Positions 45,801 through 60,800 of a DNA stretch of 64,000 bases are shown in pieces. The notes under the pieces are model-generated. The model saw only the letters and a program-made list of their open reading frames with translations, ran no database searches and was not told the origin of the DNA. Position 1 is the first letter of the stretch; every line of letters starts with the position of its first letter. The stretch spans positions 2,329,543 through 2,393,542 of the forward strand of contig OU744452.1 of NCBI GenBank assembly GCA_916610825.1, given 5' to 3'. The position numbers were made by a program, and so were the translations under genes. Source of the DNA: Haliclystus octoradiatus. Lineage: Eukaryota; Cnidaria; Staurozoa; Stauromedusae; Haliclystidae.

Positions 45801-48800
45801 TCTATATATTACATATAGAATATAGATCTCCACTATACAATTTCACATGTTCACAAACTTTAATAGTGCCTTATGTAAAATTCCAACCATCCTGCATTAT
45901 TTCCCAGTACTAACTTTCAGCGCAGGGGAAGTAAAGCACAATAAACAGTAATTATAATCTGAAAATCACACTTCCCATGCAAAACTGAATAAATCGTTTC
46001 CCCAATAGTATGCTACCATGATTTTGAAATGGTAGAAACATTCATAACTGCTCTTAAGAAATTCAATTTTTGACTCATGGTTACGTAAGTGACCTTGAGT
46101 CTATGCTGTCATGGTGGAAACGTTTTCATTTCATTTTTGACTAAATCTATTGTTTTTTTGAAATAACGTTCAACATACTGCTTTGCGTGCTAACAAAGGT
46201 CGAACAAAAAACGATTGCGCAAGAAACACCATTTTATTGTTAAAAATACAATGGGCATGCTGTGTGATTATTCCAAATTTTTAGCCAAATTTTTTTGACA
46301 AAATTTATTTTCCATTGCCCGCCATGATGGCCGACTCGCAGCTTAGCGAGATTACAATTGCATTATTAAATGAAATGTTTTCTAATACTCCTGGATTAGT
46401 TTACATCGTGAGTATCTCTTCATTGATAGAACACATGATTGTTTTCTTCTTCTCGTCATTTGAAATGGTTAATGAAAGGTTTTAATCGTTCTGTAACATC
46501 ACTATTTGAGGTGAAACTTCGAAGATAATTGTTGTTGTGTTTTGGCCACGAGAACTTTTGAACCGAAAATTCATCATTTGGTTGGGGGCTTAGACAAGAC
46601 AGTATTACATATTTATTGTTTTTATTGTTTTCTGAAGTTAATTATTACATCAAACTGCTAAGCCAGTCGTCATGGTTTTATTTGGTTTATTAAAATGTTT
46701 TAATTCTGCTGCGACATCACCTTAAGAAGAGACAATTTCGCACGTCATTTACAACTCACACCTGTATTATAAGTAGTGAAAATCACTTCATTTGAAGCGT
46801 TTGCATAAGGCGCCCGGGGCTTGGGGTTCATTCCCATCGGTCTGCCTAAAATATTTTTTCTTTTTTCTTTGATTTATTATTTGGATATTGTTATAATTTA
46901 TTTTATTTGATTGAAGTTGATTTTTTTATTTGATCTGAATTTTATATCATTCGATTGGATTGATTTACTTTTTTGAATTTGATTTGATTTGATGTTTCTT
47001 TGCATGATGATTTGATTGATTTGATATTCTATTGAATTTGATTTCAATTGGTTTATTTTGATTATTATATTATTCACCATGAGTCCAAGCGTAGCGGAGC
47101 TATTTTTTTCTCTCTGGATGTATTTTCTTATCAATTCGTTCTGTCGGTTTGCAAAATAATCTCGAGTTAGAAGAAAAGAATTGTTTCATATTTTTTCAGA
47201 GTAGCCCTTACTATTATCTAATTTTTGTTGATCAATCTATCTACATTTTCTGCCATAATTTAAACCTAAATCACCAACAGTATATTTATTTCTCAATCTA
47301 GGTGCATTTGGTTCAACATTGATCATATCTCAAAGAATGAAGACATCTTCAATTGTCTTGTTGCTATCCTGTGTCATTTCAAACTGGTTATTAAACTAAA
47401 TCAGCATGAACAGTCATCAAATAGTTCATCATCAATATTACTGGTACCTTGGTTTCTTAAATCTTTGACATATGTAGAAGATGTGAAGTATTGGCCTGCT
47501 AACATGGAAGATGATACAGTATGTTGCATAATATTTTAATACTTCAAATAACGGGAACATTGTCAAATTATAATGATATTTTCAAATCGAAAAGGTTAAG
47601 GGTTACGAAAACAGCTAGTATGCAAGTAAAATATATTATCATAATTATTATGTTATCATATTTTGCATACATGCTGTTATTTGTTGTTCTGAATAAAATA
47701 CGTAACTTGCTCTTAAAATCCATATAAATTCTAATTAAAAGCAATTGGAGTTTAAATAATGTTAGGAAGATGTAATGAGCGAAAACATCTGCACGTAGGA
47801 AAATATTCACATTATTGACAGTAGGCAATTGCAGATGATTTTTTTTTTATTCTTTGACAGTATTTTACTTAATATAATCAAGTTCTGTTATTTTAATTCC
47901 AAGTTCTTTCCTTGACTTGTTAAGTCCAAATTTCTCTGAAGTTTATAATTGACAAAAAATGTTAGATTGTAACGCCAAAAACAGTTCTTGTATAATATAA
48001 CTCTAATTTTTCCTCATATGGTATTTATATGGCAATGTTCATCCATATTTTCGAAGGCCTGCTCAACAGATACAATCCATAATTTTTTCAATTATATGAA
48101 TATTCTGACGTTATATCTGTTTCTTATAGGAACAAATTGTTTGTCAATTCGATTCAAGTGCGGCACCATTCCCTCCTGGGCTATTTGAGAACTTTATGGC
48201 TTACATTTATCACTTATTTCCTGATTGTATTGCTTGGGATAATGCTTTATTAGGTTTTCATGCAAAATATAAAATTATGTGCTCTATTCGTGGAATTGGT
48301 CGATATAGAACGATCTCCTTCAAAGGAAGATGTCTCAAGAATAATATCAAGATCTTATGGAGTGCTCTGGTGTCAATTTTCAAGGTTTGAATGTCCACTG
48401 TTTTTCAATTTATGTTCGAATATTTGTTCATTAGGCCAGCTAGACAATTATGCATATACCCAACTCGAATTGTGCATTGAACTACTGGTAATATCTAGTA
48501 GTGCACACAAGTTGAAGATGAATATGGCCATTGTGTAAATCTTTCTAATATTGTTAATATATTTTTTTAAGTTCATGAACTGATTCATGAAATTGTTTCG
48601 CAGGGGAGAGAACACATGTCTCTTGTATAACTGTCGTTTTGATGGGGTTTTCATAGGTTTTCCTCTCTTTTGTCTGGATTTTACTCTTGCGCGTGTCTAT
48701 ATGAAGAACAATAAAATATAGAACATAATGCAAAGGAAACATTTTTGAAATACTGCAATTCTGAAAATCGCAAAACTGGAGTTTATGATAAAAGTGCACA

Positions 48801-51800
48801 ACAGTTGTTGGGTTAAAAGATACTGTACCCTCTAATATTGATTATTGATAAAAAGATAGACCCAATTTTCATACACCGTTCATGAACAACTTGTGAGATT
48901 CTTCAATAGTTCAGCAGTTTATGAACTCAGAAGGGGAAGAAAATGAACAGATCATGTCACTATTAAAATTCTTTTTAGATAACAAGATTGTTTTTGGAAA
49001 GGTTACCTGGCCTTGGTTCTATCAAATGTCGATCTCTATGTCCAAGTTGTATCTTGAATCTAAAACCGGATGAGATCCCATCTATGTTTGATCTCCAAAA
49101 TCATGAGAAGATGACTGATAATGAAGTGTGGTGTAAGAAAGAACACAAAATGATCTCATCTACTCTAATATTTCCACCAAAAGGTAACACATTTACATAA
49201 CCACTGTTTTGTTAGTATTATGATATCCAATTGCTTTTGGCATTTAATTGGTTGACAAGTAACCAGTTTCAGGCCTTCACATAAAAAGTATCTGTTATAT
49301 AATTTATTATTTGAAAGACTGTATTACCATATATTCAGGGAGCGATTTATTAGCGCTATTTTGAATGTGTCACAAACATTCAGAAAATTGTAGATTCTAA
49401 GAAGAGATTTCATATTTCACAACAAATGCTAAAACATTTGTAGGGTTCAGACATGTCTATAAACATAGTTATTGTGTGTGATGTATTAGCGTGTTGACCC
49501 TACAACGGTTACAAAGAAAGAGAGAGATTACATATTACAGTTGATTGTTTACATGTAGAGAAGAATATGATAAACGGAAGTTACAAAATATATATGACAA
49601 CAAACAAACCACTGCATAGGCTCCCCCTACAAAAGACGGAGTCACAGTAAACAAAAACATCAATTGAATTATCAAAATCATTAAAACTAAATATCTACTT
49701 TTAAATTTACGCTATTTCCATTTGTATGTCCGTATGTAAGGCGGGGATTCACGGTGCCATTTTTGATGCAATTGACTTGAAACACATGTCAATGGGTTCG
49801 TTATTAACCAGAGGCGTATATGGCCGACTTCATTTCTTAAATAAATACATCGAAGTTGATAAAAAACAATGAAAACTGTTTCCTTTTCAACAACAATGCT
49901 TTCTCAGACTGAAGCGCTAACTAAGCAGTTTCGCACTTGAATGAATTTCTATTGTCTCGCAAATACAAAACAGCACAATCCTTTGTTGCGATGTGACAGA
50001 TAATTTTTGTATTTTCATCGTAGTAATTATCAGAATGAAATTCAAACGTAAACAAACAAAACAACATGTATATTTATATGAAAGTGAAACAAATAAGATG
50101 TGTCATCATCTTATCTTCAGTTGGAAATTTTTTATTGATTTATCATAAATTATTATCTGAAAATGACTTGAATAGAAGGTTATGAAATTTGTAAACAAAC
50201 ATTATGGAAATTAAATTACGAAGATATAAAATAAAAATGTTTCCTGATTATTACAGCCAGTGTTAAATTGTACAGTACTGCAATGAAAGTTAATTAAAAT
50301 ATAGAAGCAATTGCAATACCAACTTCCACTTCATCAGTGACAACAAATAAATTAAAATATTAATAATAATAATGCGCATTGACAGTAATTAATGAAATAA
50401 GATGTAAAGATGATAAATAGTTTCTCGTTCTATACTTTTTCAGAAGTCACTTGAGTCAAATGTTGAATAACCACGTTATAGATAAAAAAATGATCAATCA
50501 AATTTTTTCGGGATGTGACAGTGTTGTTAGGTGGAACATAATAAAAATTTAGACAAACCCCCAAAAATTGTTACCTTGCAGCTTTATGACACTCTGGTTA
50601 GAAATGTTTCTTTGATTTTTTTTTTGGGGGCGGTGTATGGCTATTTAACTTCCACTTTTCACTTCTCAACTTTTTGCTTCTTTGAACAGCAAAAAATAAA
50701 ATAGAATAATTTCTGAATTAAATTTCGGCTTCAATCATCTTTTCTACATAGATTTCTTCATGCATTTATTTGAACCAGTTAAGTCAGATGATTCACAAAT
50801 CAATATAAGCATGCATTTGCATGCAACTCGAAATCTAGTGAGTTAAATGTATGCCTTAATAGATATGACAATCCAGTAGTTGTTAATCAGCATTCGATAT
50901 TATATTGAATTATTTATTGTGTAAACAACGTTATTGTTGATAATATTCTTTGCTTTGAATTGCTTTTAAAAAATTATCTTGTTGATTGTGCGTAATATCT
51001 GTTACATGTTTTGATAAGGCATTATTTGTATGTTTAAACGAATCAAATTATAAAGGAGAAGGAGAATTATGTCTGCTTTCGATATATTAAATGATACAAT
51101 TTAACATAGAATGTGTAATTACTTGCCAAGAAGATTCCAATTAGCTAGAATATGGGAGTATAATTAATTAATGTCTATAACGCATATTGTTATTATTGTT
51201 TCAGTATATAGTTTGTTTGTAAATATATAGCAAATCTCCACCAAGTTCAGAAGGCTTTATAAAATATAGCTAAATAAATACACGTCGGGTTCACAACTTG
51301 TAGGGTTCGGACATATATATTACTACATAGTTATTATCGCAGTTGTTATTATAATGATGTATTAGGGTGTTGACTCTACAACGGTTACAAAGAAAGAGAG
51401 AGATTACATATTACAGTTGATTATTTACATGTAGAGAAGAATATGATAAACGGAAGTTACAAAATATATATGACAACAAACAAACCACTGCATAGGCTCC
51501 CCCTACAAAAGACGGAGTCACAGTAAACAAAAACATGAATTGAATTATCAAAAACATTAAAACTAAATATGAGCTAAATTTATATATGTCTCGATAGATA
51601 CAACAGTTTAATAGTTGTTAATCAGCATTCGATTGTATATTGGATTATTTATTGTGTAGTTAAACGACGTTATTCTTGAAATATTGTTTGCTTTGAATTG
51701 CGTTTGAAAATTATCTTGTTGATTGTGCGTAATATCTGTTGCATGTTTTAATAAGGCATAATTTGTATGTTTAATTGAATCAAATTATGAAGGAGAAGGA

Positions 51801-54800
51801 GAATTATGTCTGCTTTTGATATAAAATGGTACAATTTAACATAGAATTTGTAATTACTTGCCAAGAAGATTCCAATTAGCCAGAACATATGAGTATAATT
51901 AATTAATATCTATAACGCATATTGTTAGGATTGTTTCAGTATATAGTTTGTTTGTAAATATCATCGTTGACTGACTTAACACTTTAGAAATAGTTATGAA
52001 ATGTAACGGGCTGCTCAAGTTCTACCACGAAAAAGGAAAGTTGATGCTAAGAAGCGAATTAGTTGTTGAAATATCAGCGATTAATAGGTGGAATATTCTC
52101 GCAAAACCAATTGATAATAAATGAATGACTATAGCAAATCAGAAGGCTTTACAAAATATAGATAAATAAATACATGTTGGGTTCACAACTTGTAAGGTTC
52201 AGACATAGATAAAACTACATGTCACAATCAAGCTGATAGATTGATAGTATATAATTAAGACTTCAATACAACATGTTCGTACAGTTGCCACGAGGGGAAA
52301 TAAACTAAAACATAGGTTACATACATATTCGATAATAGCAGTCACGCTCATATCAGGTTACACTTACTCAGGTTACATACAGTTAAGCTGTACGTAACAT
52401 CTCCCTTCCCTTAAAACATAATTAATAACTGTAAGATTCTATTTATTGATTATTAAAGTTCCTTATTAAAGTCCTTGGTAATTATTTATGATTATGATAA
52501 AACTGTGAGATCATTGTTTGATTGTTAAGAATTAACGTTATTTATTTTCTAATTAATCTGGAATAAATCTATTTGGTGGTCTAACCACTCTACCACTCTT
52601 TCTTGTAGCTGTATCACCATTTGTATCACCATTTCTCCCATTATTTTGCAATACATCATTATCGTTAGTATCATCGGCTACTTCTAGATCATGATCTTCT
52701 TCATCAGTAGTAATGCTTGGTACTAACTTTAGATGTTGCCGATTCCTCCGGTATATTGCTCCATTGAATTTAATTAAGTATGATCTTCTTGACTTATTAG
52801 CAGCAATAATTTTCCCTTTTTCACTCCATTTGTTATCCTTCCCAATACGAGTACGTACGTAATCATTTACTTTTAATACCGGTAAATCTCGTGCTCCATT
52901 TCGAGAGTCATAATTTTTCTTGTACCTTTCTTTTTGTTGAATATCATTTTTCCTCATCTGTCTATCCACTGGTGATTTTGGTATGAGAGTTGATGGTAGA
53001 ACTGGCAATTTCGTCTGAAGATTTCGTCCCATCAGCGCTACAGCTGGTGCAACACCTGTTGTACTATGTGTTGTATTTCTATGTTGTTTTTCTTTCCAAC
53101 GTTCTTTTTTCTTAACTTCAGGCAAAATAGGAAACGGTACTCTACGCGGAGCTGTCACGCAAGAAGGAGTAGCACCATCCTTAAGGGTGATTTTTACTGG
53201 TGTTGTAATCATTTTACCAAAAGATGCAAATATATTATTTTCAATATTGTCAATGCGTTTAATTAGATTAAATGTAATGAGTTCATTTCGTCCTAACAAA
53301 TTGTTTTTCGTTCCACGGATTACATATATCTCACAGTTCTCAAACGTTGAACCGTGACATAACTTAGTTGTAAACTTACCAACACAACGAACTGCCCCGC
53401 CAGGCGATGACAGGTGTTTACTTACGGCTGCAAGTTCAGGTTTCGGATATAAACTTTTCCAAGTGCTCTCTGTAATAACTGTAACGTCTGCACCAGTATC
53501 CAATTTAAATTCTATATCTTTCATATTTATCTTCATGTTTATATTCCATGGTTCCGCATTGGCTTTGTTGTATGTAATGGAATCCAAATAAAATTCATCA
53601 TTGCTATCCTCGTCTGTCTCAACTTCAACTATTTCCCTGATATTCTTTGAACGACACATTTTCGCAAAATGTCCTGGTCGTTTACATTTGTTGCAACTCT
53701 TTCCTTTTGCAGGACATCGATCTTGCTCGTGTTGATATCCACATTGGCTGCAATCTTGATTTTGACGCGTTGTTCGTGTTGCTGTTGACGACCAATTCCT
53801 CTGATATCGACCTTTGTTTGACCGCAACTCTTGAACACTTAACTCTTCATTCACGCTCGACACGCTATCATCATCTTCATTCATTCGCGATTGTTGTTTA
53901 ATTTGCATTTTAATCATCTCTGTTTGTCTTGAGATATCAATAGCTTTGGCCAAAGTTAATCCACTGGTAAGCTGTAATTTTTGCTTGACTTGTTTGTCTT
54001 TCAAACCAAGAACAAGACGATCACGCACGTGGTCATCTGCGTCGATATACGAACAATGAATAACTAATTCTTGTAATGACCGAAGATATTCTTCAACGGA
54101 TTCCCCTTGGTTTTGTCTCCTTTCGTTAAAAATCGCCCGTTCATGTATCATGTTTCGTTTAGGGATGAAATATCTTGTAAATTTCTCACTGATTTCTTTA
54201 TAATATTCTTCTGCGTCATCTGGCTTTATTTTAGCATCCAACGATAACGTTTTAAAAATCTTTGAAGCTTCTCTGCTACCCATGCAGTAAATTAAAGCAT
54301 CTCGTTGATTTTCACCAACTTGTTTATCAAGAAACGAAATTCTTCTGAACCGGTTAAAATCATCTAACCAATCTTCCCAATCGGCCGGTTTAAATGAAAA
54401 TTTCGCTGGCTGTTGATATTGTGCCATTTTGGCTAACGCTGATTTTAACAGTTAGTAATTAAAGTATAATGGAAAATATAAAATAACTTGTAGTAATATA
54501 ATAAATTTAACATCTGACACCATGTCACAATCAAGCTGATAGATTGATAGTATATAATTAAGACTTCAATACAACATGTTCGTACAGTTGCCACGAGGGG
54601 AAATAAACTAAAACATAGGTTACATACATATTCGATAATAGCAGTCACGCTCATATCAGGTTACACTTACTCAGGTTACATACAGTTAAGCTGTACGTAA
54701 CACTACATAGTTATTATATATGATGTATTAGGATGTTGACCCTACAACGGTTAAAAGAAAAGAGAGAGATTACATTTTGCAGTTGCTTATTTACATGTAG

Positions 54801-57800
54801 AGAGCGATGTGATAAACGGAAGTTACAATGTATATATGACAACAAACAAACCACAACACGTTCATTAGTGTCAGCATTTGTTGTGAAGTCATGATGAAAT
54901 ACAAACATTTTAAATGTGAACAAAATATTTAAATTATAGATTTACAAAAATTGCAGCGTAATATTTCTTCCCATCTGAAAATATCCTCAATATTAAATTC
55001 CTTTATGGCTATTATTCCTATATTCCCCGCACTTTTAAAACATATTAGCAAAACAATAAAACTCTGCGGGAAATATGTTTTTTGCTCCGTTCTATTAAAT
55101 TAAGGAAGAATCAAAGCAACAATTGAGTGGAAAACGATTCCCGGGAAAATACAAATACTTTAAGATATCAGCTTCAAAATTTAAAAAGCTATGCTCGAAG
55201 ACACACACACACCAGGGCTATTTGTGATAGGATATGATGGCAGAGACAAACGCAGATGAATTCATAAAAGCTATACACAATAAAGTTGCACATGGTTATA
55301 AATAATTAATATTGTAAAACAAAGGTGTGAGATCTGAACCGATTGCAAGAAACAAACACAGAGAAAGACAAAATCATAACAAACTATATTTTTATTATAT
55401 ATGATAAAGTTGTATAATGGTTACAAATAACAAACATTATTGACCTAATTCAAGAAATTACAATTCCCAGTAGTTGATATAGTGGCAGTTTTCCAGCTCT
55501 GAATTTCTCCAGTTTTTCACACAAACAAACTACCGTACCGTATACGTTTAATGAAATGAGGTGTAGAAAGATTTTTACCGTATGAGGAAATTATAAGGCA
55601 GATCACAACTCTGCTCATGTGTGGCAAATGTTAAAAAGGCCTGGGAAAAGCAAATCGAAATTTTATGGGGGGACTGGTGCGGCCAGACAGTAATCGTAAA
55701 CAACGTTTACAAGAAATCAAACCAAGCAATCAAATTGCAGGATCATGTCGCAATATTTTATAATGTTTATACCCTTTATCTCGAATCCTTTACATCACAA
55801 TAATTTGGCCTAGGTGCTTGGTTGGTTGAAGGTTGGCAGCAAAATACGATAGCTAGTTGACCAATAGCAGACCTGACACCACCAACCAAGCTCCAGTCAC
55901 ACTGCTAAGTCAGTGGAATTCCTAGTTATACTTACCTTTGTAAACCAACAAGGGATGGAAAGGGAGGGGAAAAGAAAATGATAAGCAGCGTAAAATATCA
56001 GCAGCACCTGAATTAACCACATCAACAAATAACAATAGCAACAACATTAAATGTGTGTTAATATACAAACAAGACATCATTTGTTGAGATGAATGGCTTT
56101 GACATAACAGATCATAGGATACATACAGTCACAGATCAAACAAACCACTCGATAAGCATAAACTCCTCATTAACTTTCCTAAACCATTCAGCGGCACGTT
56201 GAATCAAAGAAAGAACGATATAGTCCTGAACTGCATTGATAAGGGGCTTAATCTAGGGTCCTAGGAAGTAGGAACTAACGGGGTCATGCTGTTACATGTG
56301 CTCAATTCAGCAGCAAGGCAGATTGCTTGTCTACAAGTAGACTTTGTGCCATTTAACAAAAGAGCTAAGCAGCGGGATTCAAAGCTAGTGTTTAACCTCA
56401 GTAAAATTTCATTTAACTACAATATATTTCTGTTTGACTACCATGCAGATGTACCACAGTTCACAGCTAATTGGAGTTGAACATCTGTCTCAATTCCTTC
56501 CCAATGAGAAGGGAACATGTTTCATACTTTTTATATACCAGTACAATTATACTGATAAATCAATATCAATATTTGATGTCAACCATTGTGCAGTCTTGGT
56601 TGAATGACAGAGTGATTGATTAAATCAATTGATGATATTTAAAGAAAAAACATGTTTAGTTTTGAAAATTGCAGCAAGTAAACATCAAAACGTTTTTAAA
56701 ATGGTAAAAGGTTAAATTATTGAAACTGACTTCCATTGTATGTCTTTGCAGTGAATTTCTGAGGTGTCCTAAAATGTTCTACATGATTTTTCAGGATCAG
56801 TTGAGTAATAATATACATCTTAGCATTATGCCACTGTACTATCTGTTCTATATTATACAAATTGATTAAAGATGAAATAATTACAGTCGCCATTCTATTG
56901 CTATTTTTAGATGTGGTAGAAAAGTTTAAAGAAAAACAAAACGGTAAGATGTTAGACATGCTGCTGTCAATTTCTAATGGTATGCTCCTATAACAATTTA
57001 TAACTGTTGAACATCATTATGGTTTGTAAAGAATTTGTACACTAACTTTTTAATTCTAATCTTACCGTCATATGTGCAGTTTTACAATGGAATAAACTTT
57101 TATTTCTCGTTTAAAGTGGGAATAAACCCCCAGACTATCTTTACATATGTAGTAGAACCCGACGTGAAAAAAACAATGGCGTAATTTTTTTTTCGATCTG
57201 GAAATTATTTCTTGGTGAAAAGCGCCTTCAAAGTGGTGTTTTGACCCAAATGTCGCTGAGAAAAAAAGGGATTGGATCTAGCTTTATGACGACAAAGTCA
57301 CAAGTCGTGCGGTTTGTCTAATAGACTCAAGAGTGGGCTGATCACGCGACGTAATCTTTGAGGTGACCTAGCTCCGAGAAATCACGCAAAAAAAAATTCT
57401 GACAAGGCTGAGCCATGAACAAACATATAAACTCGCGAATTACGTAAAAAAGATGCAATTTGTGATTTCAGGAGCAGAATAAAATCTATTGAAACGCTCG
57501 GTCGAAAAACTTTCTCGTAGCGTCATTAAGCGCAATGAATCTGATATAGATTGCGGATTAATACAAATGTCAGGCGGTGCGACTGTTCCTTTGTGACTAG
57601 TCTAGTGACACATATTAGTTACGTATTCTGTGTGACCGCAGTAATTCTCAAATCTTAATTAGTAGACACGTACCCTTTAAAATAGCTTGATCTTAAGTTT
57701 TAACTATTTTTAACTCTATGATCTGCAAGTTGTTCTTGAGTAAATATTTCTACAGGATATCCTTTCCATGATCTAAATGTGAATGAAAACTGACTTGATT

Positions 57801-60800
57801 TGCAAGGGCATGCACAGACGACTTTTACTCGAGATAGTTGGTACTGCAAAGTATCAATTGTACTTTTTCGGATTTAATTAAGTATTACTAAAACATTAAA
57901 AAGACATTCTTCAATTATCATTTCAACGTTCAAGTTTGAAATTGATGTTTGTCTAGTAAAACTTAAACCATGTAATCGTATAGTTTATACGACTGTATAG
58001 ATAGATATATTATACTCAATAGTCTAACAAAGTGTTCATCATTAATTCACCAAGCATTCAATATTTAAAAAACCATTGAGAATTCTTCAGTACATTACAC
58101 TATAAAATTCTATAAAATATTGGAAAATAGTACAAACATGATAGGGGGCTCGGACGTTCTTATTCAAGTTTACAGCCGTATATGCTAGAGCCACTAGAAT
58201 TCTAGTTAACTACAGTAATGCAGATTCTATCATTTGTCGGTTTTGCGGTATATCTTCATTGCATAAATTATTATCCTCTCTATCAAAGTTATATGATTAA
58301 CAAAATTAGGGTTTTGCAATGTGAGGTCTCGTTCCTTATTTTACATACGCCACAAAATTATTTTACCAGTCTAGTATTCATTCCTTCGGCTATAAAGTAG
58401 AACATGTTAGCATCATGTCGTCACAATCTGTAATTTATAGGATTAGTAATACAGTGCAGAAGTTACTTTGCACAAAATATCTTTCTACAGAGACGCGAAA
58501 TCAGATGGACGGATTTCGCTTCTGTGAAAAGAGGACTATAAAACCGACGGCTATGGTGTTCTTAATAGCGTTTCCCACCATACATTATGATTTTTACCCT
58601 CAAAAGAACACTCCATTTTCAGTGCAGACATATGCTTACAACAATAAATTCTACTTAGCTAGCTTTTGTGGTCACCAGAGAATCTTTTGATATGTGTTAA
58701 ATATGTGTGAGAATGATATGTCAAAATATAATCTGTATTACGCGCGCTACGAATGAAATATTTTCTGATTTTTATTTTCTTCAAATTCGTGAACTTTAAA
58801 ATCATTAAATCATCTGGAATTTTGCTACTCTTGAGTTTATATGTTCTTCCTTACCTCAGTTTTGTGGGAGAGAAAAATAGATTGCTGTCACAGAGCTACG
58901 CCATCTCAAACGTAACATCGCGTGATTAATCCGATCTAAAGTCTATTAGAAAAACCACACGACTTGTGACTTTGTCGTCATAAAGCTAGATCCAATCCCT
59001 TTTTTTCCCTCAGCGACATTTGGGCCAAAACACCACTTTGAAAGCATTTTTCACCAAGAAATAATTTCCAGATCGAAAAAAATATTACGCCATTGTTTTT
59101 TTCACGTCGGGTTCTACTATATATGTAAAGATAGTCTGGGGGTTTATTCCCACTTTAATAAAAATAAACTGTCAGTACGTTTGTTGTACATGGATGAATA
59201 TATTCTTATCAAGAATAATACCTTTGGGAGTCTGGATAATAGACCTAAATACAATGAATGCGCCATGCAGGTTTTATTGCACGTTTTTATTGGTATTATA
59301 TAACACGTTGGAAAATTAAACATTTTGCATCAAAGCAGGAACGAATCATGTTCATTTTGAAATATCGTAATCCTAAAACTATTCTTTTGTTGCTATCCTC
59401 TACTTGGAATGTTTTAAGAAGAAACTACTAATAAACAATAGTTAGTATGAAGTAAATTTAAATGTTACATTGAATGTTGTTTTAAGAATTTGAAAATGGT
59501 GAAAATTTGAACATTTATACTTTTGAATATTGTTGTTGTTACTTTGTTTGTTGTTTGTGTTTTAATTCTGGAACTGTTCAAAACACGTTTATTGACTTTA
59601 TTTCTGTTCTCAATTTCTGTTTTCTTTGTATGTGCTGTTGATGAGGATCAATTTTTAAACATTTTTATGACAAGTCTCAATTCACAAATAAACTGTACAA
59701 TTTTATTTCGAGGTTGGGACAACCACAAGGCAATTATAAACAATGTTTTTACAAACCACTTCCAACCAATCAAATTGCAGGATTATAACATAGAAGTTTA
59801 TAAATTTTTTTATCATACAAATATCATGTTAATCTGTTCCTCTTATGCTTAGACCAAACTGAAACAAGAAAAGACAGAAATCGTGAAGATGAAAAAGAAG
59901 AATTGATTGAAAAATGTGAGTGAATTAATATTCTTGAAATAGATAGGTGTATTGTATTGTGTATTCGGCTATGTTCAAATAAGAATAACTGCTTTCTTAT
60001 CTCAAATATTTTAAACATTATAAACAATGTCTTTATCAAAACCTTTCCAACCTATATTTCATTACATTTCCATTTTAATCAAATCGCAGGATTATGAAGC
60101 AATATTTTATAAAATATTATATCATACAAATATCATCTAATCTGTTCCATCTAAAATCTTGAAATTCAATTAACACATGCATATATATTTTATTCTGTTG
60201 TGCTAAAGAAATTTACAAAGGCAATTTCTACTCCCTATTCAACGTGGTACATCAGAATCTATTTCTTTCAGTATCTATGCATCATTGAAATCATTTCACT
60301 TTGATTTTGCCCGGTGGAAATTTTTGCAACAATGGATTCTGAAATACTGATATCAATATGGGAAATTTTAGTCGCATCATCCAATTCAGATGTCTTATCT
60401 AGTATATTTGAACAACAATTATGCATAAGGAGTTGGAACGCATTGTTTTTTGAAGGCGACTAACTCCCACTCTTGTTTGATAACTTCTGATTCCGTTGCT
60501 ATATCGTCTACAAAACAAGACTGATTCCACCAAAAGTCTCCCTATGAAGATTTCCAATGGCAGTAAAGTACATTGCAAATATTTTCATTGGATGATCCCC
60601 CAAGGACCAATCACCATATGACCATTGCCGTTATATTTTCATTGTTCGCTTTCACAGAAGAGTGTGGAATTAACGATTACCGTACTTTTCCATTATATCC
60701 ACAGATAGGAGGAATTAAATGTTAGCACATTTAAATGAGGAGGGGATGTGACCAGGTGTAAGTGATATGTAAGGGGATAAGTAAGGGATTTTTTGTTCTT

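Larger units (their letters stand above)
50820..54870. repeat. Tandem duplication of about 740 bases, second copy holding an LTR element
   Basis: Copy 1 (about 50825-51575) and copy 2 (about 51580-52219, continued at 54708-54870) match over almost all their length (shared 'aattacttgccaagaagatt' and many more). Each ends with the TGTAGGGTTC family member. LTR element C is only in copy 2, so the duplication came first. Confidence 0.75.

Noticed and set aside
55621-55803. A 60-codon open stretch as an exon of gene 2
   Set aside because: It belongs to a repeat family also present at 59.7 and 60.0 kb and has no acceptor in phase.
58218-58690. Two open stretches as a transposase in the TTAA element
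   Set aside because: No DDD motif or Cys-rich end is visible; they are short and not joined in phase.
57115-59154. Polinton or virus-like element because of the long inverted ends
   Set aside because: Only 2 kb long with no polymerase, integrase or capsid parts; the TTAA target site fits a small DNA transposon.
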